NCBI RefSeq assembly: GCF_000948985.2
Contig: NZ_CP059733.1
Coordinates: forward strand, 5,084,001-5,148,000
Direction of reading: 5' to 3'
DNA length: 64,000 bases
Source of the DNA: Thalassomonas viridans
Lineage (GTDB): Bacteria > Pseudomonadota > Gammaproteobacteria > Enterobacterales > Alteromonadaceae
Shown here piece by piece: positions 26,277 to 34,339 of the stretch. The stretch's first letter is position 1. Every line of letters begins with the position of its first letter. The position numbers and the translations under genes are program-made. The notes under the pieces are model-generated. The model had not been told where the DNA came from and ran no database searches. It was given only the letters and a program-made list of their open reading frames with translations.

Positions 26277-27119
26277 TTAACTGAACATGCCCTTAACGTT
26301 TTCATACATTTCCTTGAATTCATCCGTCAGCATAAAACCGACGTCCGGAATAATGCCTTTGCGCACATAACTGGTTAACAGGGCTTCCTTCGTTGACTCC
26401 ACTTTAAAAAGGTTATGATAAACAGCCCCCGCCCGGATAAAATCAAGGTAATGGGGTTCATCCGGCAGCAGGGTCAAATCGCTCCAGCGCTCCACCAGTA
26501 AGGTAAATTCCTCGGACAGGCCCCAGGCCCGGGTGATTTCAGCGCCGATACGGCTGGAAAGCTTGCTGATCGCCTGTTGCAGGAAAGTCGGATTGGCAAA
26601 AATATCCGGATGATGCTCGGCTTCCGTCAATATCGGCAGCACCCCCAGGTTATGCACCAGGGCCGCCAGGGTGATAGTATCCAGAGTTAACGCGCTGTGC
26701 TTATTCTCCTGCAGATAAAAAGTCATCAAACTTATGGCGACCGATGCCACCCCGACGGTAGACAGCCAGGATTTTTTCATATACATGGCGACAATATCGT
26801 TGTCTGAAATAAAAACCTGCTCTATCGCCATCGCCGTGGCTATGCTTTTTATCTGCCTTAAGCCTATACGCGTCACCGCCTGGGAGACGGTTTCCACCTT
26901 GACTTTGCGTCCGAGTATGGCGCTGTTGGCCACTTTAACTATACCTAAGGCCAGCGCAGGGTCATGACCTATGATTTCACTCATTTTCGCTAAATTAACA
27001 TCAGGATCGTCCGCAGCCTTGCGTACCTTTAACGCGATTTCGGGTAAGGTTGGTAAAACCAGCTCCTCATGCTTTATTTTTTCCAGCAAAATGGTGTATA
27101 GCGCATTTTCTGTTGCCAT
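26277..27119 (-). CDS. HDOD-domain protein
   Basis: 280 residues, cytosolic. The N-terminal two thirds form an HDOD domain: LPTLPEIALKVRKAADDPDVNLAKMSEIIGHDPALALGIVK is recognisable in parts (PTLPEIA, IIGHDPAL, VKVANSA), followed by TRIGLRQIKSIATAMAI and ALVHNLGVLPIL. HDOD proteins are catalytically degenerate relatives of HD phosphohydrolases that act in signalling, motility and stress. The divergent region shared with trhP holds a perfect FNR-type site. Confidence 0.85.
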   Translation of the reverse strand: MATENALYTILLEKIKHEELVLPTLPEIALKVRKAADDPDVNLAKMSEIIGHDPALALGIVKVANSAILGRKVKVETVSQAVTRIGLRQIKSIATAMAIEQVFISDNDIVAMYMKKSWLSTVGVASVAISLMTFYLQENKHSALTLDTITLAALVHNLGVLPILTEAEHHPDIFANPTFLQQAISKLSSRIGAEITRAWGLSEEFTLLVERWSDLTLLPDEPHYLDFIRAGAVYHNLFKVESTKEALLTSYVRKGIIPDVGFMLTDEFKEMYENVKGMFS

Positions 27120-27245
27120 TTTATCCCTTAATTATTTTTAACTGTTTAACTCTTCTATAAAAACTAGCACATTATTTTATTTTTAAGAGATTCGACAGCA
27201 TCTATCAGCCAAAAACCTTTTGCGGCGGGCATAAAGCAGCAGATT

Positions 27246-27259
27246 TTGATATGTATCAA
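27246..27259. promoter_or_regulatory. Perfect FNR-type binding site
   Basis: TTGATATGTATCAA is an exact match to TTGAT-N4-ATCAA. It is centred about 110 bases upstream of the trhP start codon and about 133 bases from the HDOD start, in their shared promoter region. FNR or a paralog would act here under low oxygen. Which promoter responds is not visible. Confidence 0.6.
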
Positions 27260-27362
27260 CAAAGCCTCAGAAAAAACCGGCCGGGGAGTTTAATGAATTG
27301 CCTGCTCACCGGGGGCTTTTTTACAATGACAGTAATATTTCAAACTGAGCAAATCCCCTAAA

Positions 27363-28724
27363 ATGTTTAAACCTGAGCTGCTATCCCCCGCAGGTAGCCT
27401 AAAAAATATGCGTTATGCCTTTGCCTACGGCGCCGATGCCGTCTATGCGGGACAACCCAGATACTCCCTTAGGGTACGCAATAACGAATTCTCTCTCGAC
27501 ACCATACAGCAAGGCATAACGGAAGCTCACCACCTGGGGAAAAAATTCTACCTGGTGAATAATATTGCTCCCCATAACGGCAAGTTAAAAACTTTCCTCA
27601 GGGATATTGCCCCGGTTATCGCCATGAAGCCCGACGCCCTGATCATGTCCGATCCCGGGCTGATCATGATGGTCAGGGAAAACTTCCCCGATATGCCCAT
27701 CCACCTGTCGGTACAGGCCAATGCCGTCAACTGGGCCAGTGTCCAGTTCTGGCAAAAACAGGGCATTTCCCGGGTGATCTTATCGCGGGAGTTGTCCCTG
27801 GATGAAATCGAGGACATCCGCTACCATTGCCCGGATATCGAACTGGAAGTTTTTGTACACGGCGCCTTGTGCATGGCCTATTCCGGTCGCTGCCTGCTGT
27901 CCGGTTATATCAATAAGAGAGATCCCAACCAGGGCACCTGTACCAACTCCTGTCGCTGGAAATATGACGCCCATCCGGCGGAAGAAACCGAAAGCGGTGA
28001 TGTGATCGCCAGCAACCCGGTGCATATCGTCCAGCCGGAGCAGAAACCCACCGACGAGATCTTTTTATTGCAGGAGCAGGGACGTCCCGGGGAATACATG
28101 CCGGCCTTTGAGGACGAGCACGGCACCTACATCATGAATTCCAAGGATTTGCGCGCGGTTGAGCATATCGAACGCCTGGTGAAAATAGGCGTACATTCGC
28201 TGAAAATAGAAGGACGCACCAAATCCTACTATTATTGCGCCCGCACCGCACAAATTTACCACCAGGCGATACTCGATGCCGTGAACAACCGCCCCTTTAA
28301 CCCTCAGCTGAATTCCGACCTGGAACACCTTGCCCACAGGGGTTATACCTCAGGTTTCCTCCAGCGCCACAAGCCGGGGGATACCCAGAATTACGATTAC
28401 GGTTATTCCAAAAGCGATACCCAGCAGTTTGTCGGCGAAGTGATCGGCCGCAACGATACCAACGGCCTGATTGAAATCGACGTTAAAAACAAATTCCTGG
28501 TAGGGGATGATTTTGAACTGATGACGCCGTCCGGCAACCAGAAATTTACCCTGATGCATATGGAAAGCCTCAACGGCGAGGTGATCCTCGATGCCAAAGG
28601 CTCGGGACATAAGGTCGCCATTTCCCTGGAAACCGATCTCGACTTATCCTTTGGCATCATAATGCGTGTCCTGGAGCAGGATGAAACCACGCGCCAGCCG
28701 TTCAGCCAGAACCAAAGGGCTTAA
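27363..28724 (+). CDS. trhP: tRNA 5-hydroxyuridine synthase TrhP (U32 peptidase family)
   Basis: A 453-residue U32-family protein orthologous to E. coli YegQ/TrhP, which introduces the oxygen of 5-hydroxyuridine at position 34 of several tRNAs using prephenate rather than molecular oxygen. It has the U32 start PELLSPAGSLKNMRYAFAYGADAVY and the cysteine set CMAYSGRCLLSGY and GTCTNSCRW expected to hold an iron-sulfur cluster, with KIEGRTKSYYY following. The next gene, 2 bases after the stop, is the ferredoxin yfhL, which fits a need for electrons or cluster supply. The FNR-type site upstream is consistent with use in low oxygen. Confidence 0.93.
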   Translation: MFKPELLSPAGSLKNMRYAFAYGADAVYAGQPRYSLRVRNNEFSLDTIQQGITEAHHLGKKFYLVNNIAPHNGKLKTFLRDIAPVIAMKPDALIMSDPGLIMMVRENFPDMPIHLSVQANAVNWASVQFWQKQGISRVILSRELSLDEIEDIRYHCPDIELEVFVHGALCMAYSGRCLLSGYINKRDPNQGTCTNSCRWKYDAHPAEETESGDVIASNPVHIVQPEQKPTDEIFLLQEQGRPGEYMPAFEDEHGTYIMNSKDLRAVEHIERLVKIGVHSLKIEGRTKSYYYCARTAQIYHQAILDAVNNRPFNPQLNSDLEHLAHRGYTSGFLQRHKPGDTQNYDYGYSKSDTQQFVGEVIGRNDTNGLIEIDVKNKFLVGDDFELMTPSGNQKFTLMHMESLNGEVILDAKGSGHKVAISLETDLDLSFGIIMRVLEQDETTRQPFSQNQRA

Positions 28725-28726
28725 CC

Positions 28727-28978
28727 ATGGCGCTGAGAATCGATGAAACCTGCATCAACTGCGACATGTGTGAGCCGGAATGCCCGAACGAAGCCATCAC
28801 GTTCGGCGCCGAAATCTATGAGATTGCCGCGGAAAAATGTACCGAGTGCGTCGGCCATTATGACGAGCCGCAATGTACTAAGGTTTGCCCGATTGACTGT
28901 ATCGAGCCGGATCCCGAATGGGTGGAGGACGAGCAGACATTGCAGGAAAAATTCAACCGCCTGTATCAGCTGAATTAA
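28727..28978 (+). CDS. yfhL: YfhL-type 4Fe-4S dicluster ferredoxin
   Basis: An 83-residue ferredoxin. Two cluster-binding runs are present: CINCDMCEPECP near the start and CTECVGHYDEPQCTKVCP, the second with the long insertion between its second and third Cys that is typical of YfhL/Allochromatium-type ferredoxins. A helical tail follows (LQEKFNRLYQLN). It starts 2 bases after trhP, so the two are translated together, and it is likely the redox partner for TrhP or for its cluster assembly. Its terminator, about 60 bases downstream, has been split by an IS4-type element. Confidence 0.92.
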   Translation: MALRIDETCINCDMCEPECPNEAITFGAEIYEIAAEKCTECVGHYDEPQCTKVCPIDCIEPDPEWVEDEQTLQEKFNRLYQLN

Positions 28979-29037
28979 GCTTTTTACGCAATGAAAAGCT
29001 GCCGACGGTTCGTCTGTGAATCCATAAGGTAATCTAT

Positions 29038-29056
29038 AAAAAAGGAGCCGGTGGCT
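29038..29056 (+). terminator. Left part of the yfhL terminator, broken by the IS
   Basis: A6-GGAGCC-GGT-GGCT stops at the IS junction. Joined to the copy on the other side of the element, it restores AAAAAGGAGCC-GGT-GGCTCCTTTTT, a perfect intrinsic terminator. In the present state only four base pairs and no T tract remain on this side, so trhP-yfhL transcripts probably read into the IS. Confidence 0.7.
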
Positions 29057-30484
29057 AATGCCGATCAGTTAAGAATTTGATCGGTTGACCGATCCAAACG
29101 ATCATGCAAAATCCGTAGTTAGGAAACTGACTGCGGATTTTTTTATGAACATCGAACAAGCATTACAAACCACCCTTGAAGAGAGCACCCGATACCATAC
29201 GTTTGAAAAACTGTCTGAAATTCTAACCCCTCAAATTATTGAGCAAGGTTTTCAACAAGCAGGAATAGCTACCGTTCGCAAAAGAAGATTGCCATTAGAA
29301 GCTGTTTTGTGGTCGGTTATTGGTATGGCAATGTTTAGAAAGGAATCTGTCTGGAATATCGCTAATAAGCTCGACATCATGCTACCTGGTAAAAATCAAC
29401 TAGTCGCACCAAGCGCTATGGTACAAGCCAGACAACGTTTAGGTGATGAATCCGTTAAGCAAGTTTTCAATAAATCAGCTGAATCTATGTATGAACAACA
29501 AGCGTTTGAAACATGGAGTGGTTTAAATCTATTAGCTGTTGACGGTGTGGTTTGGCGAACAGCTGATACTCCCGATAACCGTAAAGCGTTTACTTCAGGC
29601 AGTAACCAATATGGCGAAACGGGATTCCCTCAAATCCGTATGGTATGTCATATGGAATTGACCAGCCATCAATTAATCAGCAGTGAATTTGATAACTATA
29701 AAACCAATGAAATGAAGTTGGCTGAACGTTTAATTGAGCGTACCCCAGACAATTCACTGACTATGTTTGATAAAGGTTATTACTCTCTAGGTTTGTTAAA
29801 TCGCTGGCATCAGAGCGGAAAGGAGCGGAATTGGTTAATCCCTGCAAGACCTGATTTACAATATGAAATCATCTCTTCTGTGGGTAAGAATGATCACATC
29901 ATCGAACTAAAAACGACTATGCACGCACAGAAGAACTTCCCTGATGTTCCTAAAACAATCAATGCGAGATTAATCAGCAAAACGATAAAAGGTAAAAGTT
30001 ATCACATATTAACGTCGATGACGGACAGGTTGCGCTTTCCTGGAAGTGAGATTGTTGAGCTATATTGTCATCGCTGGGAGATAGAACTGGGTTATAGAGA
30101 AATAAAGCAGACAATGCTTGATAGTTCATATCACTTGAGAAGTAAGCGGCCAGATATGGTTAGGCAAGAGCTATGGGGGGTATTACTCGCGTATAACCTG
30201 ATCAGGCGTATCATGACTATGGCTGCAAGTAAAGCAGGTGGCATATGGGCTAACCAGCTTAGTTTCTCAAGTTGTTCAATGGCGGTCATTCAATATTTCT
30301 CATCGGTATCAATCATGAGTCCTGGAAATATCCCTATGCACTGGGAACACCTGTTAAATACCTTGAGCTTATTTAAATTACCAATAAGACGTGAAGATAG
30401 GAAATATCCGAGGTGCATTAAACCGAAACCTTCAAAGTATCCCCATAAAAAGAAAAATGCCAGTCAGCTTAACTGACCGGCATT
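29057..30484 (+). mobile_element. IS4-family (IS4 subgroup) insertion sequence, complete
   Basis: 1,428 bp, close to the length of IS4 itself. The ends are inverted repeats: left AATGCCGATCAGTTAAG, right (reverse) AATGCCGGTCAGTTAAG, one mismatch in 17. It is flanked by a perfect 12-bp target duplication GAGCCGGTGGCT at 29045-29056 and 30485-30496, in the size range of this family (11-13 bp). One intact transposase fills it. The target is the stem of a transcription terminator. Confidence 0.92.
29145..30476 (+). CDS. IS4-family transposase (InsG-like)
   Basis: 443 residues from the ATG at 29145, giving MNIEQALQ as in related enzymes. Catalytic motifs: first Asp in [11 protein letters not shown], second Asp in [13 protein letters not shown], and Glu in [16 protein letters not shown], which carries the YREK-type signature of the IS4 family. 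Central blocks such as [16 protein letters not shown] and [14 protein letters not shown] match IS4 InsG closely. No frameshift or premature stop was found, so the element may be active. Confidence 0.93.
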   Translation: MNIEQALQTTLEESTRYHTFEKLSEILTPQIIEQGFQQAGIATVRKRRLPLEAVLWSVIGMAMFRKESVWNIANKLDIMLPGKNQLVAPSAMVQARQRLGDESVKQVFNKSAESMYEQQAFETWSGLNLLAVDGVVWRTADTPDNRKAFTSGSNQYGETGFPQIRMVCHMELTSHQLISSEFDNYKTNEMKLAERLIERTPDNSLTMFDKGYYSLGLLNRWHQSGKERNWLIPARPDLQYEIISSVGKNDHIIELKTTMHAQKNFPDVPKTINARLISKTIKGKSYHILTSMTDRLRFPGSEIVELYCHRWEIELGYREIKQTMLDSSYHLRSKRPDMVRQELWGVLLAYNLIRRIMTMAASKAGGIWANQLSFSSCSMAVIQYFSSVSIMSPGNIPMHWEHLLNTLSLFKLPIRREDRKYPRCIKPKPSKYPHKKKNASQLN

Positions 30485-30503
30485 GAGCCGGTGGCTCCTT
30501 TTT
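30485..30503 (+). terminator. Right copy of the duplicated terminator
   Basis: GAGCC-GGT-GGCTC followed by CTTTTT. It is the right-hand target-duplication copy plus the original T tract. It can still fold as a five-pair stem and should end transcription leaving the IS. Confidence 0.6.
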
Positions 30504-30653
30504 AATGTGTGTTAATCTATAATAAATCAAAAATTTATCGCATTATTTTCTATCTGTTGTCCTTAAAATGTCCTTGCAGCTTTTTGATCGCATAGTTTTT
30601 ACTATTAAACTTTAAAGTTAATAAATAAATTGATATAAAACCATTGAGTCTTT

Positions 30654-30696
30654 CCCCTCTCAAGGAAACTATAAAGTAGTATTTTAGAGGGGTTTT
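30654..30696 (+). promoter_or_regulatory. Leader hairpin upstream of the receiver-like gene
   Basis: CCCCTCT (30654-30660) is the exact inverse of AGAGGGG (30686-30692), followed by TTTT, 29 bases before the start codon of the next gene. It could be a leftover terminator or an attenuator. The long loop makes either reading tentative. Confidence 0.4.
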
Positions 30697-30721
30697 AATA
30701 TAAATATGTCAAGGAAGAAAA

Positions 30722-31096
30722 ATGTATAAAATTATGGTTGTTGATGACTCCAATTCAATAATTCCACTAATAAAGTATATATTAAATCAAGAGATTGACT
30801 TAGACATTAACTACGTACAGTGCAGTAGTAATATCGAAGATATGGAGAAACTAAATAATCTTACTTTTGACCTGATTATGGCCAATATTTGCATGGATAA
30901 TATAAACGGACAAGATTTAATCACCTTAATAACAAAGACAACAGAAGCCCCATTAATTGCTATATCCCCTTTTCCAGAGAGTAAATACACCCTTGAAGCT
31001 CTTAAAATTGCCTTGGAAAATGGAGCTGAATATGCTTTGCATGAGGGTAATGTTTACGGAGAACTTCTCTCTATTATAAAAAAATATTTAAAGTAA
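30722..31096 (+). CDS. Stand-alone receiver-like protein without the phosphoacceptor Asp
   Basis: 124 residues with the receiver-domain layout. The start MYKIMVVDDSNS keeps the acidic pair, but the usual LILMDIxMPxMDG reads LIMANICMDNINGQ, so the phosphorylated Asp is Asn and the following MP is lost. The Ser/Thr position is present (LIAISPFP) and the conserved Lys is replaced (ALHEGN). By analogy with other pseudo-receivers it is probably locked in one state or used for protein binding. AAGGAAG precedes the ATG. The gene is AT-rich and has no kinase neighbour. Confidence 0.75.
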   Translation: MYKIMVVDDSNSIIPLIKYILNQEIDLDINYVQCSSNIEDMEKLNNLTFDLIMANICMDNINGQDLITLITKTTEAPLIAISPFPESKYTLEALKIALENGAEYALHEGNVYGELLSIIKKYLK

Positions 31097-31362
31097 GCCT
31101 GAACATTATTTTATAAATTGCTATCTTACCTCTTTTTCATCTGCCTGTTAATTTGCCTAATCTTCTCATAATATACACTGGGCCGATATGGCTGTCTTCA
31201 ACTAAATGAACTAATAAAAGCTAATCAGCCTAGACCTTACAGTTTATGCATAAAGGGAAGACCTCTCTATGCTTTCTACTTCGCGTGAAATTTTCATGAC
31301 AGATAAAGCCCACTCAAAAGCGGGCTCGTAATTACATTAATATCTAGTCAAAAGATAAAACG

Positions 31363-32280
31363 TTAGTTTAGATAACATGCTACAACTTGCTTACCTCTGA
31401 TAATTTCAATGCGGCAATCAAGAACTTCAACACTACCTTCGCGAACAAGTCCTTCACCAAAACCAATGTACTGTACGTTACCCTCAAAAACGAGATTGAT
31501 ATGCTGTTTGATAGCATCATTATCCCCTTTCTCTTCCAGGTTACCGCCGTTGTTGATATAGTCGGTAAGTGTGGTTTTTGTCATGGGGATTCTTTTCCCC
31601 TTACTGTCAAAAAACTCAGGCTCTTTGAATTTAAGCGAGTATTTACCTGTATTAACATTTCTTAATACTTCAAACTTCATCTGAACACCGGTTCCATCCG
31701 GAAAGCTGTATTCAATAATATTTGTACTGGCAAAAGTTAAACTGGCACTGAACACCTTAATGTTCACGCCAATAGTAAGAGAAGCCGCCGCGTTAGCCAT
31801 TTCAGCGTCTAATAGATCAAAGTTTTGTTGTTTCTTGGCGTAATGATGATCAGTAAACCACGAAGCAAAGTCACTAACATCAGTGGCTTTAAAGGCAGAA
31901 GGAAAAGCTGATGAATCAATAGTAAATGGCTGTGTGATAGCATGAGCTAAATATGTGATCGTAGCATCATGGCGAGCAAAATCTTGACTCAAGTCACTAC
32001 CAGGAACGTGTTGGGTCATTAACCGCATATTAGCATTAGCTATACCCATTTGTCCGGCATCAACAGAATCGACATAATATTCATTAATATAAAACTGCCC
32101 ATTTCTATTATCTACTACGTAAATGGTTTGTCCCGACGTTGTTGCAGCATTTAACGCCTCAAGCTCCTTCTTGTACTCGCTGCAACCATGGCAGGGCAAC
32201 ATTACATCAAAATCCGATGTTACTGCATATAAGTTAGTAGATATAAAGGTAAATAGGGTTATCAATAATATTCTTAACAT
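31363..32280 (-). CDS. Secreted protein of unknown function
   Basis: 305 residues with a signal peptide (LRILLITLFTFISTNLYA). The mature protein begins with an Asp-rich stretch and PCHGCSEYKKELEALN, a CxxC that could be a disulfide or metal site, and then has a mixed alpha/beta body. The C-terminal part is beta-rich with two more cysteines (VLDCRIEI and VVACYLN). I recognise no family. It lies alone on the minus strand inside the accessory island. Confidence 0.65.
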   Translation of the reverse strand: MLRILLITLFTFISTNLYAVTSDFDVMLPCHGCSEYKKELEALNAATTSGQTIYVVDNRNGQFYINEYYVDSVDAGQMGIANANMRLMTQHVPGSDLSQDFARHDATITYLAHAITQPFTIDSSAFPSAFKATDVSDFASWFTDHHYAKKQQNFDLLDAEMANAAASLTIGVNIKVFSASLTFASTNIIEYSFPDGTGVQMKFEVLRNVNTGKYSLKFKEPEFFDSKGKRIPMTKTTLTDYINNGGNLEEKGDNDAIKQHINLVFEGNVQYIGFGEGLVREGSVEVLDCRIEIIRGKQVVACYLN

Positions 32281-32419
32281 GTAAATACATTCCTTGTTGT
32301 GTAGAGCGGTACATAATGTACCCCTTACTTATATTTAATATTTAAAATTCATACAACATAAATTCATATAGTTACTACTAAAGATCTACTGAGTTCGTCA
32401 CCTCCCTATGTTGATTTTG

Positions 32420-32728
32420 CTATAAAAGTTTTAATGGTTCGCATGTAAGGCCGTCTGTGATGGCATTCTTCAAAGCAACTCTTTCTATTAAGGTATCGCC
32501 AGCGAGTTTTTTATTTATCAATTGATTAGCTATGACCTCTGTTAATTCATCACTTCTGTACGGATCTAACTGTTCGCCCTCTATCAGGCACATTTGCACA
32601 GACACTAGTCTTGCCGTGTTTAAATGCTTTGAGTACAGATACCAGTACCAGGCAACTGCTCCGCTGAGCACTAATCCTAATGTCCATTTGCGCCAGTGGT
32701 GTTTGAACCACCGAGCCCGGTATTTCAT
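32420..32728 (-). CDS. Small single-pass membrane protein, unknown
   Basis: 102 residues from the ATG at 32728, which overlaps the previous gene's TGA (TGATG). A basic N terminus (MKYRARWFKHHWRKW) precedes one transmembrane helix (LGLVLSGAVAWYWYLY). A periplasmic tail of about 65 residues follows, with two cysteines. It is third in a compact minus-strand operon with the 70- and 159-residue unknown proteins. No family is recognised. Confidence 0.65.
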   Translation of the reverse strand: MKYRARWFKHHWRKWTLGLVLSGAVAWYWYLYSKHLNTARLVSVQMCLIEGEQLDPYRSDELTEVIANQLINKKLAGDTLIERVALKNAITDGLTCEPLKLL

Positions 32729-32940
32729 CAAGTTTCTACCTTTATAACTTTTAATACCTGCTCTTGGTCGTCTACGGAAAGCTCTCCTAAAAGATCCAGA
32801 AAGCAGCACATAATTTTTGCTTCCTGCCTTTGAAGGTAGGCTTTCTTTTCTTGGCTACTGGCTTTAGCTATTTGCAAAACAGCCGAATCCTGACAAGCCG
32901 ACAATGCAATTAATGCTGATGCAACAGGGCTATAACTCAT
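32728..32940 (-). CDS. Small unknown protein
   Basis: A 70-residue, mostly helical protein with two adjacent cysteines (IMCCFLD) and one near the start. AGGAGGT lies upstream of the ATG, partly inside the last codons of the preceding gene, which ends 4 bases away. The downstream gene starts on its stop codon. The tight packing supports it as a real gene. Function unknown. Confidence 0.6.
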   Translation of the reverse strand: MSYSPVASALIALSACQDSAVLQIAKASSQEKKAYLQRQEAKIMCCFLDLLGELSVDDQEQVLKVIKVET

Positions 32941-32944
32941 ATGT

Positions 32945-33424
32945 TTAATTACCTCCTGGTTTGTAATTTAAATATTTAAAGAAAGCCGGGTTACCTATTC
33001 GAGCCCGGGTTGCCAATGTTTTCCTGATAGTGCGCACGGACACCCACCTGGAAGACCACACATATTCCTGCTCTCCGTCAATCTCAATTACCCGGCCTAT
33101 ATACTTAAGTTCATGCAATATTGCCTCTATGGCCTGCTCCGGGTCACTACATCCATATCGAAGTTCTGACCAGCGGAATACAGGGGCTGCCGCTATGAAG
33201 TAAATCAGGGCTTCCCGTAGTTGTGCACCGTAGCGATCAATGCCAAGTGCATACAAGACCAGCGCCCGAACTTCTACCATGTCATAAATGGTTATTACCG
33301 GCGGGCGGGTGACGCCTGCTTCATTGAGGATTTGCTCTATAGGGATATTCTCGTCCTTTCTGTTGTTTACAATCCTAACTAGGGCGGTGGTTAATTCCTT
33401 TTCCTTGTATCCTTGCGAGTGCAT
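32945..33424 (-). CDS. Unknown protein, paralog of the divergent gene (copy A)
   Basis: 159 residues from the ATG at 33424 (GGAA upstream; an in-frame GTG at 33442 is possible). It aligns with the protein of the divergent gene at 33605 along most of its length: IPIEQILNEAGV against LTIEQILNNAGV, VFRWSELRYG against VFRPSELRYY, EAILHELKYIG against KQNLNELGYVL, and RARIGNPAFFKYLNYKP against RPRIGDRKYFAYLSYKP. Many basic residues near the C terminus suggest nucleic-acid binding, which is only a guess. It heads a three-gene operon with two small proteins. Confidence 0.65.
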   Translation of the reverse strand: MHSQGYKEKELTTALVRIVNNRKDENIPIEQILNEAGVTRPPVITIYDMVEVRALVLYALGIDRYGAQLREALIYFIAAAPVFRWSELRYGCSDPEQAIEAILHELKYIGRVIEIDGEQEYVWSSRWVSVRTIRKTLATRARIGNPAFFKYLNYKPGGN

Positions 33425-33496
33425 TGATTTCCGTTGCTTCACTTAGTTACTCATGACGCCATTGTATTCCTTGAATTCAGATCAAACTGATCAAGG

Positions 33497-33532
33497 ATTT
33501 AGCATTAGTTGCTTTTAGGGTTAATGCTAAAT
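33497..33532. promoter_or_regulatory. Perfect 11-bp inverted repeat between the divergent paralogs
   Basis: ATTTAGCATTA (33497-33507) and TAATGCTAAAT (33522-33532) are exact inverted copies with a 14-base spacer. They sit midway between the divergent start codons at 33424 and 33605, so this is a likely shared operator. Nearby GATCAA is directly repeated at about 33480-33494. Confidence 0.5.
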
Positions 33533-33604
33533 ATCTGTAAAGATTGAAATTGATATCAGCACTAAGATGTAGTCACTTTTCAGTAACAAGGAACATATAG
33601 GAAT

Positions 33605-34114
33605 TTGGACGATAATATTTTGCTAATAGAACGATTAGCTGCGCTAGTACGTCAAAAGCTGAAAGAGCAGGAACAACAGCCGGAAGAAAAGCATTTAACC
33701 ATTGAACAAATCTTAAACAATGCTGGTGTTCATGCGCTAATAATAGGTACTCAAGCCTTAGCTGAAATTAGAGCGTGTATCTATAACAAGCTCGGTCTTG
33801 GTATCTGTACGCCCGGTACACTTAGAAAAACACTACAGGGTTTCGTTTTTGATTATGATGTATTCCGCCCAAGTGAACTTAGGTACTATTTCCCCGGAGA
33901 TTTAGAAGAAGATATCAAACAAAACCTTAATGAACTGGGTTATGTACTTAAACCTCTTGTAGGAGAGCAGGAACCAATCTGGCGACCTAAAAGAATGCTG
34001 AGAACCACTGTAAGGCGCAAACTAGATGCCCGTCCCAGAATAGGGGATCGGAAATATTTTGCTTATTTATCGTATAAGCCCCCGCAACGCAATAATACGA
34101 TAACTAAGCATTAA
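33605..34114 (+). CDS. Unknown protein, paralog of the divergent gene (copy B)
   Basis: 169 residues from a TTG at 33605. No ATG is available before the conserved region, and AAGGAA/AGGA motifs lie just upstream. It shares the blocks listed for copy A, ending RPRIGDRKYFAYLSYKP plus a short polar tail. The N-terminal 30 residues are helical and charged (LIERLAALVRQKLKEQEQQ). The layout suggests an N-terminal helix, a winged-helix-like middle and a basic C-terminal block, with no named family. Unlike copy A it has no co-directional partner genes and is followed by a terminator. Confidence 0.65.
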   Translation: MDDNILLIERLAALVRQKLKEQEQQPEEKHLTIEQILNNAGVHALIIGTQALAEIRACIYNKLGLGICTPGTLRKTLQGFVFDYDVFRPSELRYYFPGDLEEDIKQNLNELGYVLKPLVGEQEPIWRPKRMLRTTVRRKLDARPRIGDRKYFAYLSYKPPQRNNTITKH

Positions 34115-34265
34115 TGGCGGCTAGTTTCCCGCCAAGGAATGGAGGCATATAGAATCTAGTTTTTCCACATTTCCTTATCTGGATTCTATGGGGCTAGTCA
34201 TCAAGGAAGATGGCGTTTGCCCTTTTATGTTTATTTAAAACCCTTATACCATCCATACACCTACA

Positions 34266-34296
34266 AAAAAGGGGAACTGCCAAAACTCCCCTTTTT
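34266..34296. terminator. Bidirectional intrinsic terminator
   Basis: AAAAAGGGGA (34266-34275) pairs with TCCCCTTTTT (34287-34296) around an 11-base loop, with A and T runs on both sides. It lies between the convergent copy-B gene and the membrane-protein gene and can serve both. Confidence 0.8.
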
Positions 34297-34339
34297 ACTC
34301 TGATATAGCCTAGAGTTGCCTATTATTCATGATAATATT

